DNA of 56,237 bases from an uncultured Bacilli bacterium (GTDB lineage Bacteria; Bacillota_I; Bacilli_A; RF39; UBA660): contig CAKORX010000007.1 in assembly GCA_934101645.1 (NCBI GenBank), forward strand, positions 1-56,237, in the 5' to 3' direction. The translations under genes and the position numbers were made by a program. The notes under the pieces were generated by a model. It had not been told where the DNA came from. It saw only the letters and a program-made list of their open reading frames with translations, and did not search any database. Positions 34,247-42,679 of this stretch are shown here, piece after piece (position 1 is the stretch's first letter; each line of letters begins with the position of its first letter).

Positions 34247-36616
34247 ATGATTAGTTTAAATTGGGTTAAAGATTATATTGATTTAAGTGGTATAGATTTA
34301 AAACAACTTGCTGTAAAAATTACAAAAGCTGGAATTAATGTTGAAAAAGTAATCACAAATCATATAGATAATTTATGCGTTGGTTATGTTGAAGATTGTC
34401 AAATGCATCCAGATTCAGATCATTTACATGTATGTAAGGTGAATGTTGGGTCAAAGATTTTACAAATAGTTTGTGGCGCTCCGAATGTAAAAAAGGATAT
34501 AAAGGTTATAGTTGCCTTAGAAGGAGCGGTTTTACCAGGTAATTTTGAAATAAAAAAATCCACTATAAGGGGTATTGAATCTAATGGTATGCTTTGTGCA
34601 TTATCTGAATTAGGTTTGGAAGAAAAAACACCAGAGAATTATGCAAAAGGAATTTACATATTGCCAAATGATGCAATAGTGGGTACCGATCCATTAGATA
34701 TAATAGGTGGCAATGATACAATATATGATTTAGATGTTCATAAACATAGAAACAATGATTGTTATTACCATATTGGATTTGCTTATGAAATAGCTTCAAT
34801 ACTTAACAAAAAGGTAACATTACCATCTCTTGAATATAAAAAGGTTTCTGAAAATATTAATGATTATTTTAAATTAAATGTAGAAACTAATAAATGTCCG
34901 TATTATTTAGCAAAAATGGTTAAAGATGTTAAAATTGGTCCTTCACCAAAGTTTATTCAAGAAAGATTAATCAGTGCGGGTATGAGACCGATAAATAACG
35001 TTGTAGATATTTCAAATTATGTAATGCTAGAATATGGTCAGCCACTTCATTTCTTTGATAAAGATAAATTAAAAGATAAAATTTTAGTTAGAAATGCTTA
35101 TGATGAAGAAAAAATTATTACTCTTGATGGAAAAGAAAGAATTTTAAAATCTAGTGACATTGTAATTACTGATGGTGATAAACCGGTTTGTATTGCAGGA
35201 GTTATGGGTGGAGAAAATACGGATGTTGATGACAATACTAAAAATATATTAATCGAAAGTGCCATATTTGATTCAGTTTCAATTAGAAATACTGCTGCGA
35301 GATTAGATTTAAGAAGTGAAGCTTCAATTAGGTATGGTAAAGGGCTTAATTATGAATATACAATGGATGCAATTAATAGAGCATGCCATTTACTTGAAAA
35401 ATATGCTGATGCGAAAGTTTTAAGCGGAATAGTTAAACATGATACTTTAGAGAAAAAAGAAAAAATAGTTACATTTATTCCCGAAGAAGTTAATAAAATG
35501 TTGGGAATTAAAATTAGTACTGAAGATATGGCAAAAGAACTTGACAGATTAATGTTTAAGTATACTTTTAAAGATGGAAAATATGAAGTTATTATTCCAA
35601 ATCGTAGATTGGATATTGATCCATATGTTAATGATATAGCAGAAGAAATAGGAAGGCTTTATGGTTATGAAAATTTGGTATCTTCATTGCCGATTGGTGA
35701 ATATAAAAAAGGCGAATATATTGGGGATGTTAAATATAAAAAGTTAGTATCATTTAGGTTAAGAAGTTTAGGCTTAAATGAATCGAAAACTTATACTTTA
35801 GTTTCTCCATCTATGGCACAACTATTTAATTATGATAATAAAAAACAAGTAGTATTACCAAATCCTATGAGTACTGATAAAAGTGTTGTAAGAACATCAA
35901 TCATTCCATCTCTTTTAAATGTTTATGAGTATAATAAAGCGAGAAAAGTTCAAGATGTATTATTGTATGAAATCAGTAAAACATATGATGAAAAATATGA
36001 AGAAGATATAAAAGTAGCAATTTTAATGAAGGGTAACTATATATATAATGATTGGCAACATAATTATATTAAATGTGATTTTTATGTTATAAAAGGTATT
36101 TTAGAAAATATTTTAGATTATATGGGATTTAAAAATAGATATGCTTTTGAAATAACGGATGCTAAAGATTTACATCCAGGTATGGGTGCAAATATACTAC
36201 TTGATAGAGAAAAGATTGGTATTATTGGTAGAGTACATCCAAGTTTAAATAAAGATGAAATATATGTATGTGAGTTTTCTTTAAATAAATTGATTAAAGA
36301 AATAAAACCTATTAAATATAAAGAAGCCAATAAATATCCAGAAATAGAAAAAGATGTTGCCTTTATTGTAGAAAAAGATGTCTCAGCTGAAACTATTGAA
36401 AAGCAAATTAAAAAAACAGGCGGTAGACTTTTAAAGAAAATAGATATTTTTGATTTGTATACAGGTGAAAATGTTTCTGAAAATGAAAAAAGTATTGCAT
36501 TTAAATTATTATTTAGTGATGATAAACGTACATTAACTGAAAAAGAAGTAATGGATATTTTTAATAAAATTATTGAGGAAGTAACTGAAAAATTAAATGC
36601 AAAATTAAGAGGATAA
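34247..36616 (+). CDS. pheT: phenylalanine--tRNA ligase beta subunit
   Basis: PheT is the large non-catalytic subunit with the editing site. Domains in order are an N-terminal region, a tRNA-binding OB fold (about residues 40-150, VCKVNVGSKILQIVCGAPNV), and the B3/B4 editing domain (about 205-380, MRPINNVVDISNYVMLEYGQPLHFFD). B5 (about 400-470), the inactive synthetase core and the C-terminal FDX-ACB domain (about 700-789, KYPEIEKDVAFIVEKDV) follow. The length of 789 is normal. It follows pheS by 17 bases and shares T-box control. Confidence 0.96.
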   Translation: MISLNWVKDYIDLSGIDLKQLAVKITKAGINVEKVITNHIDNLCVGYVEDCQMHPDSDHLHVCKVNVGSKILQIVCGAPNVKKDIKVIVALEGAVLPGNFEIKKSTIRGIESNGMLCALSELGLEEKTPENYAKGIYILPNDAIVGTDPLDIIGGNDTIYDLDVHKHRNNDCYYHIGFAYEIASILNKKVTLPSLEYKKVSENINDYFKLNVETNKCPYYLAKMVKDVKIGPSPKFIQERLISAGMRPINNVVDISNYVMLEYGQPLHFFDKDKLKDKILVRNAYDEEKIITLDGKERILKSSDIVITDGDKPVCIAGVMGGENTDVDDNTKNILIESAIFDSVSIRNTAARLDLRSEASIRYGKGLNYEYTMDAINRACHLLEKYADAKVLSGIVKHDTLEKKEKIVTFIPEEVNKMLGIKISTEDMAKELDRLMFKYTFKDGKYEVIIPNRRLDIDPYVNDIAEEIGRLYGYENLVSSLPIGEYKKGEYIGDVKYKKLVSFRLRSLGLNESKTYTLVSPSMAQLFNYDNKKQVVLPNPMSTDKSVVRTSIIPSLLNVYEYNKARKVQDVLLYEISKTYDEKYEEDIKVAILMKGNYIYNDWQHNYIKCDFYVIKGILENILDYMGFKNRYAFEITDAKDLHPGMGANILLDREKIGIIGRVHPSLNKDEIYVCEFSLNKLIKEIKPIKYKEANKYPEIEKDVAFIVEKDVSAETIEKQIKKTGGRLLKKIDIFDLYTGENVSENEKSIAFKLLFSDDKRTLTEKEVMDIFNKIIEEVTEKLNAKLRG

Positions 36617-36629
36617 TCCTCTTTTTTTA
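36608..36629 (+). terminator. pheST terminator
   Basis: A 6-bp stem AGAGGA/TCCTCT with a TAA loop that contains the pheT stop, followed by seven T. Confidence 0.8.
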
Positions 36630-36638
36630 TCATAAGAA

Positions 36639-36666
36639 TTGATATTTAATAAAAATATGATATAAT
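36639..36666 (+). promoter_or_regulatory. promoter of the TetR gene
   Basis: TTGATA (36639-36644), 16 bases, TATAAT (36661-36666), preceded by TGA to form an extended -10. Confidence 0.7.
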
Positions 36667-36701
36667 GAAAACATAAGTTATCATAAAGTGGGGTGGTAAA
36701 A

Positions 36702-37250
36702 ATGGCTAAAGCATTATTGATAACAAAAGAAAATATCGTAAAAGGGGCAGTTAAATTAGTTAACACTAATGGATGGAACTATTTAAATGCTAGAAGTCTA
36801 GCTAAACAACTCGGAATAAGCACTAAACCATTATATCGAATTTATAATAACATGGACGAAATTAAAAATGATGTTTTAACTGAAATAAATAGACAATATG
36901 ATGAGTTTATTAATAGCAAGATTGATAGCAAGAAAGCACTTTTAACATTATGTATAGCCTACGTTGAATTTGCAAATGATTATAAAAATTTATTTACTAG
37001 TTTATTTTTATCTGATAACTTAAAATGGAAAAAAATCGAAGACGTTTTTGATGAAAAATGGAATCAGTCTACGATAATTAATTTGGTTAATAAACATGGT
37101 TTTACTTTTGAAGAAGCAAAGGAACTTTTTTTACATATGTGGTTATATTCAAATGGACTAGCGACTCTTATTGCAACAAACCAAATTAAGTTGGATGAAG
37201 AAAAAATAATGATTAGATTAGTAAAAATCTATAAAAACCTTGTTAAATAA
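36702..37250 (+). CDS. TetR/AcrR family transcriptional regulator
   Basis: This regulator has 182 residues. The N-terminal helix-turn-helix (about residues 5-50) reads KENIVKGAVKLVNTNGWNYLNARSLAKQLGISTKPLYRIYNNMDEIKNDVL, a clear TetR DNA-binding domain. A helical ligand-binding domain of the TetR_C type follows. The ATG at 36702 has GGGGTGG upstream; the GTG at 36693 lies inside that RBS. No divergent target gene is present. The gene just downstream (anchored thioredoxin, 37 bases away with its own extended -10) could be a target. The ligand is unknown. Confidence 0.85.
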   Translation: MAKALLITKENIVKGAVKLVNTNGWNYLNARSLAKQLGISTKPLYRIYNNMDEIKNDVLTEINRQYDEFINSKIDSKKALLTLCIAYVEFANDYKNLFTSLFLSDNLKWKKIEDVFDEKWNQSTIINLVNKHGFTFEEAKELFLHMWLYSNGLATLIATNQIKLDEEKIMIRLVKIYKNLVK

Positions 37251-37287
37251 TAGCAATTGATGGTATAATTTTTTCGTAGGAGGTAAA

Positions 37288-37839
37288 ATGAAAAAGTTTA
37301 TAGCTGTAGTTATGTGCCTGATTTCTTTATCTATGGTAAATGTAAATGCTGCGGAAAGTGAATCAAAAGAAAAAGTAAACGTTTATGTATTTACTAAAAA
37401 TGGTTGTGGTTTCTGCCAAAGAGCTTTACAATTCTTAGAATCATCAAAAGAAAAATATGGAAAATATTATAATATTGTAGAAATTGAAGTTTTTGATGCT
37501 AAATGGAATGCAGATAAAGAAAAAGAAGAAATTCTAAACTATGTTGCAAAAGCACGTGGTGATGAATTTGATGGTACACCTTATATCGTAATTGGTAATA
37601 ATTATTCATTTAAAGGATATAATGAATCATTTGATGAAAAAATAATTAATGCTATTAAAGATTCATATAATGATGATGATTATAAAGATTTAGTTGAAGA
37701 AGCTAAGAAACAAATTGAAATGATTGAACCAAAAGATAAGGAAAAATCAAATGATGGCATAGTAACTGTTGGATTGTTAGCACTTGTCGTTGGCGGAATT
37801 GTAGCATTTATTTGTTTATCAAGAAAGAAAAATAAATAA
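37288..37839 (+). CDS. membrane-anchored thioredoxin-like protein
   Basis: This secreted thioredoxin-fold protein of 183 residues has a signal peptide (1-21) and a domain starting VNVYVFTKNGCGFCQRALQFL with the redox pair C40-G-F-C43. The cis-Pro-like FDGTPYIVIGN follows, then a charged linker and a C-terminal transmembrane helix (about 157-175) with a Lys-rich tail. It would act outside the membrane on thiols or disulfides of envelope proteins. It has a strong GTAGGAGG RBS and an extended -10 (TGGTATAAT) just before. A terminator overlaps its stop. Confidence 0.82.
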   Translation: MKKFIAVVMCLISLSMVNVNAAESESKEKVNVYVFTKNGCGFCQRALQFLESSKEKYGKYYNIVEIEVFDAKWNADKEKEEILNYVAKARGDEFDGTPYIVIGNNYSFKGYNESFDEKIINAIKDSYNDDDYKDLVEEAKKQIEMIEPKDKEKSNDGIVTVGLLALVVGGIVAFICLSRKKNK

Positions 37840-37869
37840 TATCACTTTTGGATAGTGATATTTTTTTTG
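37838..37869 (+). terminator. terminator of the thioredoxin gene
   Basis: A 9-bp stem AATATCACT/AGTGATATT begins in the stop codon and is followed by eight T. Confidence 0.88.
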
Positions 37870-37875
37870 CAAACA

Positions 37876-37896
37876 AAAACTAGCATAAGCTAGTTT
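37876..37896 (-). terminator. terminator of the Ig-like protein gene
   Basis: Read on the minus strand, AAACTAGC and GCTAGTTT form a stem followed by a T-rich stretch. It begins at the stop codon of the minus-strand gene. Confidence 0.75.
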
Positions 37897-38986
37897 AATT
37901 TATATTATATGGATTTTGAATGTATTCCCTCGAACCATCAGATTTCAAATAATATTCGGCAATTAATTGATCGTTCATGTCTACGTCAACTTTTTCATTT
38001 GCATTAGTAGCATATAATTTAACATATATTGAATATCCGACAAGTCCTTCGGTAGTGGAATTTAAAACAGCTTTAATATCTTGATAAATATATGTTTGTG
38101 CCCCATCAGGAAATTTTGTTTCAAATATCTTTTTAAAATCATTTTTTAATTTATCTAAATCTTTATTTAACATATCTACTGCAGGTTGCTGAGTAGTTTC
38201 ATCGTCCCATAATTCTCTGTAGTTTAATGCACAATTATTTTGTTCATCTCCGACTATAACAGCAATTGGATGAGTATATATATTTGTATCAACACTTAAA
38301 TCACCATATTTACATTCATCTGTAGGAGTAGGAGTTTGTTTATCATCATCTCCGTTATTATTTGGTTTATTACCATTTTTATCCTTTATAGTTAATAATA
38401 CACTTTTAGGATCAGTCGAATTTCCATTAATATCTTTTGCAATAATTTTAATTAAATAATTTCCGGGGTCTGTATAATTTGAATAATCTATAATTTTACC
38501 ATCTTGATCTTTAGATAATTTATAGTATTCAATTGTACAAGACTCATTTGAGTTATCTTTACAACTAGTTACAAAATCTTCAATATAATATTTACTACCA
38601 TAATCAATTTCTAAATCTTTAACTTCTAAAGTAGGCGGTTCGTTATCCACAACTTTAACTTTACATGTGTAATCCTTTTTATTGATAGTAACTGTTACAT
38701 CATATTCACCGACAACTGACATATCAAAATCATCAGGAAATTTTACAGAAACGTTACTCTCATCATAATTATCAAATTCAGAAAAGAAATCTAATTTATC
38801 GGGCTTTTCATCATTAATATTAAGCTCCAAATTATTATACATTTTTACGTGAGGAGTAGGTTTATTTTTATTCTTATTTATAGAAATTAATATTACAATA
38901 ATTAGTACGGCACATACACCGATAATTCCTACTTTTATCATAGTAGATTTGCTACTTTTCACGCTATTATTAAAAAATTTTCCCAT
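37895..38986 (-). CDS. membrane-anchored Ig-like domain protein
   Basis: This 363-residue protein has an N-terminal transmembrane anchor (about residues 18-38) and then extracellular beta domains. The segment FPDDFDMSVVGEYDVTVTINKKDYTCKVKVVDNEPPTLEVKDLEIDYGS is the bacterial Ig-like/DUF5011 pattern (Y-x-V-T-V then D-x-x-P-P). A second similar unit ends IIAKDINGNSTDPKSVLLTI. A Pro/Asn/Asp linker leads to a C-terminal alpha/beta domain (about 230-363) that I do not recognise. The second ATG (38986) has the better RBS spacing. It is followed upstream on the same strand by murE. Confidence 0.7.
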   Translation of the reverse strand: MGKFFNNSVKSSKSTMIKVGIIGVCAVLIIVILISINKNKNKPTPHVKMYNNLELNINDEKPDKLDFFSEFDNYDESNVSVKFPDDFDMSVVGEYDVTVTINKKDYTCKVKVVDNEPPTLEVKDLEIDYGSKYYIEDFVTSCKDNSNESCTIEYYKLSKDQDGKIIDYSNYTDPGNYLIKIIAKDINGNSTDPKSVLLTIKDKNGNKPNNNGDDDKQTPTPTDECKYGDLSVDTNIYTHPIAVIVGDEQNNCALNYRELWDDETTQQPAVDMLNKDLDKLKNDFKKIFETKFPDGAQTYIYQDIKAVLNSTTEGLVGYSIYVKLYATNANEKVDVDMNDQLIAEYYLKSDGSREYIQNPYNIN

Positions 38987-39038
38987 AATCATCTACCTTC
39001 TTAATATATAATATCATAAAATATAATTTTTACCAATA

Positions 39039-40514
39039 TCATTTATTTGATTTTTTTAAAAATTTTATATAATTTTTAACTATTTCAGCATCTTTTTTAT
39101 AAGATATCTTTTTACCATTGATTCTTTGATAATTTTCTGTTCCTTTACCAAGAATTAATACCACTGATGAGCGGAAAATATTTATTCCTTTTATTATCGC
39201 TTTTTCACGATTTATTATTATTTCACAATGAACATTATTTATATTACTGGCTATATCAAAACATATATTTTTAGGATTTTCATAATTTGGGTCATCACTT
39301 GTTAAAATAATATAATCACTATATTTGTCTGCTAAAAAAGCAAGTTCCTTTCTCCTATTAAATGCTTTATTTCCAGGACAGCCAAATATGGAAACAATTT
39401 TTTTATTAGGAAAATATTTTTTGATAGTTTTATAAACATTTTTAAAACTTATGTAATTATGTGCATAATCAATAACTACATATTTTTTATTAATATTATA
39501 TATGTCCATCCTTCCTGCAACAACGGTTTTATAAATCCCATTTTTTATCGATGTAGTATCAATTTTTAATAACTTAGCTAAAAGATATGCTGCTAAAATA
39601 TTGTCTATATTAAAGTCACCAATTAATTTTGTTTTAATTTTATTTTGTCTATTACGATATTGAATGGTTAAAGTAAGTTCTTTATTAATTATTTCTTTGT
39701 TTATTAATAACGCATCTGCAAAAGCATTTCCCCTTTTTGAGAATGTTGATAAATTGTTTGAACATTTTTTAACGTTCCAATAATTAATTGTATTTTTATT
39801 GCATATAACATTTTTGCATTTTTTAATAAATCTAAGTTTGCATTCAAGGTAGTCAGCAAAATTCGGATGTTCATTAGGACTTATATGATCAGAAGTAATA
39901 TTTAAAAATATACCATAGTCAAAAGTAAGACCATATATTCTATCTTTTTTTTCACTTTGTGAAGAAACTTCCATAACCATGAATTTAATGTTATTATTTT
40001 TGGCTTCATAAAAATATTTGTGTAAATCTATTGATTCTGGTGTTGTTAAATTTGATAAAATACTTTTTTTACCAGTGTTAACTTCTATAGAAGAAATAAT
40101 TCCACATTTACTTTTCGTGTAACATTCAATAATATTTTTTATTAAATATAAAGTAGTGGTTTTCCCTTTTGTACCAGTAATTCCTATTAAAGTTAAATCT
40201 TGATATGCATAATCATAATAAAATGCAGAAATTATTGCCATTGCTTTTTGAATGTCTTTAACAATTATGAAAGGTATGTTAATATTGTATTTTTTTTCTG
40301 ATATATAAATATTACAGCCATTTTCTTTAGCTTCATTAAGATAATTTATTGTAAATTCATCACCCTTACAAAAAAATAAAGTATTGTTTTTAACATCTTT
40401 AGAGTTAAATGATAGGTAATCGATTTGGGTATTATCATTTAATTTTGTTGAAGAAATTAAATTATTTTTTTCTAAGATTTCTTTAATTTCATAAATATAT
40501 TTTTTCTTTTTCAT
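39039..40514 (-). CDS. murE: UDP-N-acetylmuramyl-tripeptide synthetase MurE
   Basis: MurE adds the third residue of the peptidoglycan stem peptide. The Mur ligase features are visible: GITGTKGKTTTLYL (P-loop), LTTPESIDLHKYFYEA, MEVSSQSEKKDRIYGL, NITSDHISPNEHPNF, AGRMDIYNINKKYVVIDYAH and FGCPGNKAFNRRKELA. The substrate loop reads TSDDPNYENP, where DAP-adding enzymes have DNPR, so meso-diaminopimelate is unlikely and lysine or another diamino acid is probable. The length of 491 is normal. A promoter lies at 40523-40550. Confidence 0.9.
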   Translation of the reverse strand: MKKKKYIYEIKEILEKNNLISSTKLNDNTQIDYLSFNSKDVKNNTLFFCKGDEFTINYLNEAKENGCNIYISEKKYNINIPFIIVKDIQKAMAIISAFYYDYAYQDLTLIGITGTKGKTTTLYLIKNIIECYTKSKCGIISSIEVNTGKKSILSNLTTPESIDLHKYFYEAKNNNIKFMVMEVSSQSEKKDRIYGLTFDYGIFLNITSDHISPNEHPNFADYLECKLRFIKKCKNVICNKNTINYWNVKKCSNNLSTFSKRGNAFADALLINKEIINKELTLTIQYRNRQNKIKTKLIGDFNIDNILAAYLLAKLLKIDTTSIKNGIYKTVVAGRMDIYNINKKYVVIDYAHNYISFKNVYKTIKKYFPNKKIVSIFGCPGNKAFNRRKELAFLADKYSDYIILTSDDPNYENPKNICFDIASNINNVHCEIIINREKAIIKGINIFRSSVVLILGKGTENYQRINGKKISYKKDAEIVKNYIKFLKKSNK

Positions 40515-40522
40515 ATATAGTA

Positions 40523-40550
40523 ATTATAATATATTTTTGACAATAAACAA
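40523..40550 (-). promoter_or_regulatory. murE promoter
   Basis: On the minus strand TTGTTT, 16 bases and TATAAT lie just upstream of murE, back to back with the rplK promoter. Confidence 0.55.
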
Positions 40551-40564
40551 AATAAAATTTCTGC

Positions 40565-40593
40565 TTGTAAAATTAAAGAAAATATGTTAATAT
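40565..40593 (+). promoter_or_regulatory. rplK-rplA promoter
   Basis: TTGTAA (40565-40570), 17 bases, TAATAT (40588-40593), with TG just before the -10. Confidence 0.55.
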
Positions 40594-40602
40594 CATACAT
40601 AG

Positions 40603-40655
40603 CAATTTATTGCTTAAGTGGAGGGGAAAGCGGATGCCCATACCACTTACATGAA
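40603..40655 (+). promoter_or_regulatory. L1-binding type leader of rplK-rplA
   Basis: TAAGTGG (40615-40621) pairs with CCACTTA (40643-40649). Inside lie GGGGAAAGC and GGATGCCC, which imitate the L1-binding internal loop of 23S rRNA (GGAAGC opposite GATG). This fits feedback of L1 on the L11-L1 operon. The assignment is by motif only. Confidence 0.6.
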
Positions 40656-40681
40656 ATAATATTTTATAGGAGGTGTTTTTC

Positions 40682-41278
40682 GTGGCAAAAGAAGTCGTAA
40701 AGAAAATAAAATTACAACTTGAAGCAGGAAAAGCTACACCAGCTCCACCAGTTGGAACTGTACTAGGACCTGCAGGAGTTAATTTACAAGATTTTTGTTC
40801 AAAATTTAATGATGCAACTCGCGATAAAATGGGTGACGTTGTTCCTTGCGAAATATCAATCTATGATGATCGTTCATTTGATTTCGTTCTTAAAACTCCA
40901 CCAGCTGCATTCTTACTAAAGAAAGCTGCAAAATTACAAAAAGCTAGTAGTAAAGGTGCAAATGAAATTGTTGCTACAATTACTAAAGAGGATTTAAGAA
41001 AAATTGCTGAAACTAAATTACCTGATCTTAATGCATATGATATTGAAAGTGCAATGAAGATTATTGAAGGAACTGCAAGAAATATGGGTATTGCAGTAAA
41101 AGGCGTTAACGATGCTGAGCTTGCTGAACAAGCTGCTGAAGCAAAAGTAGAGGAAGCTGAAAGAGCTAAAAGAGATGCTGAACTTGCAGAAATGGAAGCT
41201 GAAGCTAATAGCGAAACTGATGCTTCTAATGTAGAAGTAATTGGCGAAAAAGAAAACGCTGAAACTGAAGAAAATTAA
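40682..41278 (+). CDS. rplK: 50S ribosomal protein L11 with C-terminal extension
   Basis: L11 forms the GTPase-associated stalk base with 23S rRNA. The body (VKKIKLQLEAGKATPAPPVGTVLGPAGVN to EGTARNMGIAVKG, about 141 residues) is standard. It then continues for about 57 residues, mostly Ala/Glu with Lys and Arg (AEQAAEAKVEEAERAKRD), ending in an acidic Ser/Asn/Glu tail. Such an extension is unusual for L11, which normally ends here. The GTG start at 40682 behind ATAGGAGGTG is chosen; an upstream GTG lies inside the RBS. It precedes rplA. Confidence 0.93.
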   Translation: MAKEVVKKIKLQLEAGKATPAPPVGTVLGPAGVNLQDFCSKFNDATRDKMGDVVPCEISIYDDRSFDFVLKTPPAAFLLKKAAKLQKASSKGANEIVATITKEDLRKIAETKLPDLNAYDIESAMKIIEGTARNMGIAVKGVNDAELAEQAAEAKVEEAERAKRDAELAEMEAEANSETDASNVEVIGEKENAETEEN

Positions 41279-41329
41279 TAAATTATTAAAAATTGTCATC
41301 CGCTAATAAACCACAGTTAGGAGGAAAAA

Positions 41330-42028
41330 ATGAGAAAGTTTGGAAAAAAATATGTGGAAGCATCAAAAAATGTTGATAAAACTTTAGCTTACTCAGTTAC
41401 TGATGCTGTAAAACTAGCAAAAGAAACTTGCGTTACTAAGTTTGATAGTACAATTGATGTAGCTATAAAACTAAATGTAGATCCTAAAAAAGCTGATCAA
41501 ATGCTACGTGGATCACTTGTTTTACCAAATGGTAGTGGAAAATCTAAAAAGATTTTAGTTCTTGCCAAAGGTGATCAAGCAAAAATAGCTAAAGAATTAG
41601 GTGCAGATTATGTTGGTGATAAAGACTTAATTGATAAAATTAAATCTGAAAATTGGTTTGATTTTGATATTATTGTTGCTACACCAGAAATGATGCCAGA
41701 AGTTGGAAAAATTGGTAACATTTTAGGACCAAGAGGTTTAATGCCAAATCCTAAAACTGGTACAGTTACTCCAAAAGTTGATACTGTAATTAACGATATT
41801 AAAAAAGGTATGGTTGAATACAGAACTGACAGTTATGGTAATATTCACACTGTAATTGGTAAATCATCATTTACAGAAAAAGCACTTGAAGAAAACTTAA
41901 GATATGTTGTATCTACAATTTCTAAAAGTAAACCAACTTCAGTAAAAGGTACATTTGTTCAAGGTATTAGTATATCTTCTACAATGGGTCCTGGTATTAA
42001 AGTTGATAAAAATTCTTTTGACAATTAA
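41330..42028 (+). CDS. rplA: 50S ribosomal protein L1
   Basis: L1 binds the mobile L1 stalk of 23S rRNA and helps release of deacylated tRNA; in bacteria it also represses its own operon. KYVEASKNVDKTLAYSVTDAVKLAKE, FDSTIDVAIKLNVDPKKADQMLRGSLVLPNGSGK and the signature GNILGPRGLMPNPKTGTVT are all present. The length of 232 is typical. GGAGG precedes the ATG. Its last codons contain the -35 box of the rplJ promoter. Confidence 0.97.
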   Translation: MRKFGKKYVEASKNVDKTLAYSVTDAVKLAKETCVTKFDSTIDVAIKLNVDPKKADQMLRGSLVLPNGSGKSKKILVLAKGDQAKIAKELGADYVGDKDLIDKIKSENWFDFDIIVATPEMMPEVGKIGNILGPRGLMPNPKTGTVTPKVDTVINDIKKGMVEYRTDSYGNIHTVIGKSSFTEKALEENLRYVVSTISKSKPTSVKGTFVQGISISSTMGPGIKVDKNSFDN

Positions 42029-42046
42029 TCAAAAGTATACTATAAT
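42018..42046 (+). promoter_or_regulatory. rplJ-rplL promoter, perfect consensus
   Basis: TTGACA (42018-42023), exactly 17 bases, TATAAT (42041-42046). The -35 box lies inside the 3' end of rplA. Confidence 0.88.
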
Positions 42047-42062
42047 AACGAATAGAAAAAAC

Positions 42063-42158
42063 GAGAGCCAAAGACAGTAGGTGCTATTAAGGCTTAATTT
42101 CCTACCGAGGGGAAAGTTAACTTTTATTTAAAGCTTCCCCATGGGAAGTTTTTTCTAA
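42063..42158 (+). promoter_or_regulatory. L10 leader with attenuator
   Basis: AAGACAGTAGGTGC and CTTAATTTCCTACCGAGG form the conserved L10-binding leader stem (GTAGG pairing with CCTAC). A terminator-like hairpin CTTCCC/GGGAAG with a T run follows at 42132-42154. This is the standard Bacillota arrangement by which L10(L12)4 controls rplJL. Confidence 0.88.
42132..42154 (+). terminator. attenuator hairpin of the L10 leader
   Basis: CTTCCC (42134-42139) and GGGAAG (42143-42148) pair around CAT and are followed by six T, before the rplJ RBS. Confidence 0.75.
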
Positions 42159-42178
42159 AAAATAAATAAGGAGGAAAT

Positions 42179-42679
42179 ATGGCAAGCGAAAAAATTCTAA
42201 ATGAAAAAAAGCAAATTGTAAGTGAAATAGTTGATAAGATTAAAAATAGTGAATCAGTTATTTTATTTCAATATCAAGGACTTACTGTAAGTGAACTTAC
42301 TGAACTTAGAAATAAATTAAAAGAAGTAAATAGTGAAGTAAGAGTATATAAAAATACTATGTTAAAACTTGCATGTGATAGCCTTAATATTAACATTGAT
42401 GAATTCCTTGAAGGACCTAATGCTATTTTATTTGGTACTGATTTATTAGAACCAATTAAAGTTATTTCAACTTATGCAAAAGACCATAAAAAACTTGACA
42501 TTCGTGTTGGTATAATTAGTGGTAGTGTTGCAGATAAGAATGTAATTAAAGAATATGCATCTATCCCATCAAGAGAAGGCTTATTAACAATGCTTGCAAG
42601 TGGAATGATTGCTTATGTTAGAGATTTAAGTATTGCACTTAATCTTTATGCCGAAAAATTGGAAGGAGAGGAGAAATAA
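42179..42679 (+). CDS. rplJ: 50S ribosomal protein L10
   Basis: L10 anchors the L7/L12 dimers to the ribosome. EKKQIVSEIVDKIKNSESVILFQYQGLTVSELTELRNKLKE and VRVYKNTMLKLA are the conserved RNA-binding part. IPSREGLLTMLASGMIAYVRDLSIALNLYAEK is the helix that binds L12. The length of 166 is normal. GGAGG precedes the ATG. Its stop overlaps the next start by one base (TAATG). Confidence 0.96.
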   Translation: MASEKILNEKKQIVSEIVDKIKNSESVILFQYQGLTVSELTELRNKLKEVNSEVRVYKNTMLKLACDSLNINIDEFLEGPNAILFGTDLLEPIKVISTYAKDHKKLDIRVGIISGSVADKNVIKEYASIPSREGLLTMLASGMIAYVRDLSIALNLYAEKLEGEEK

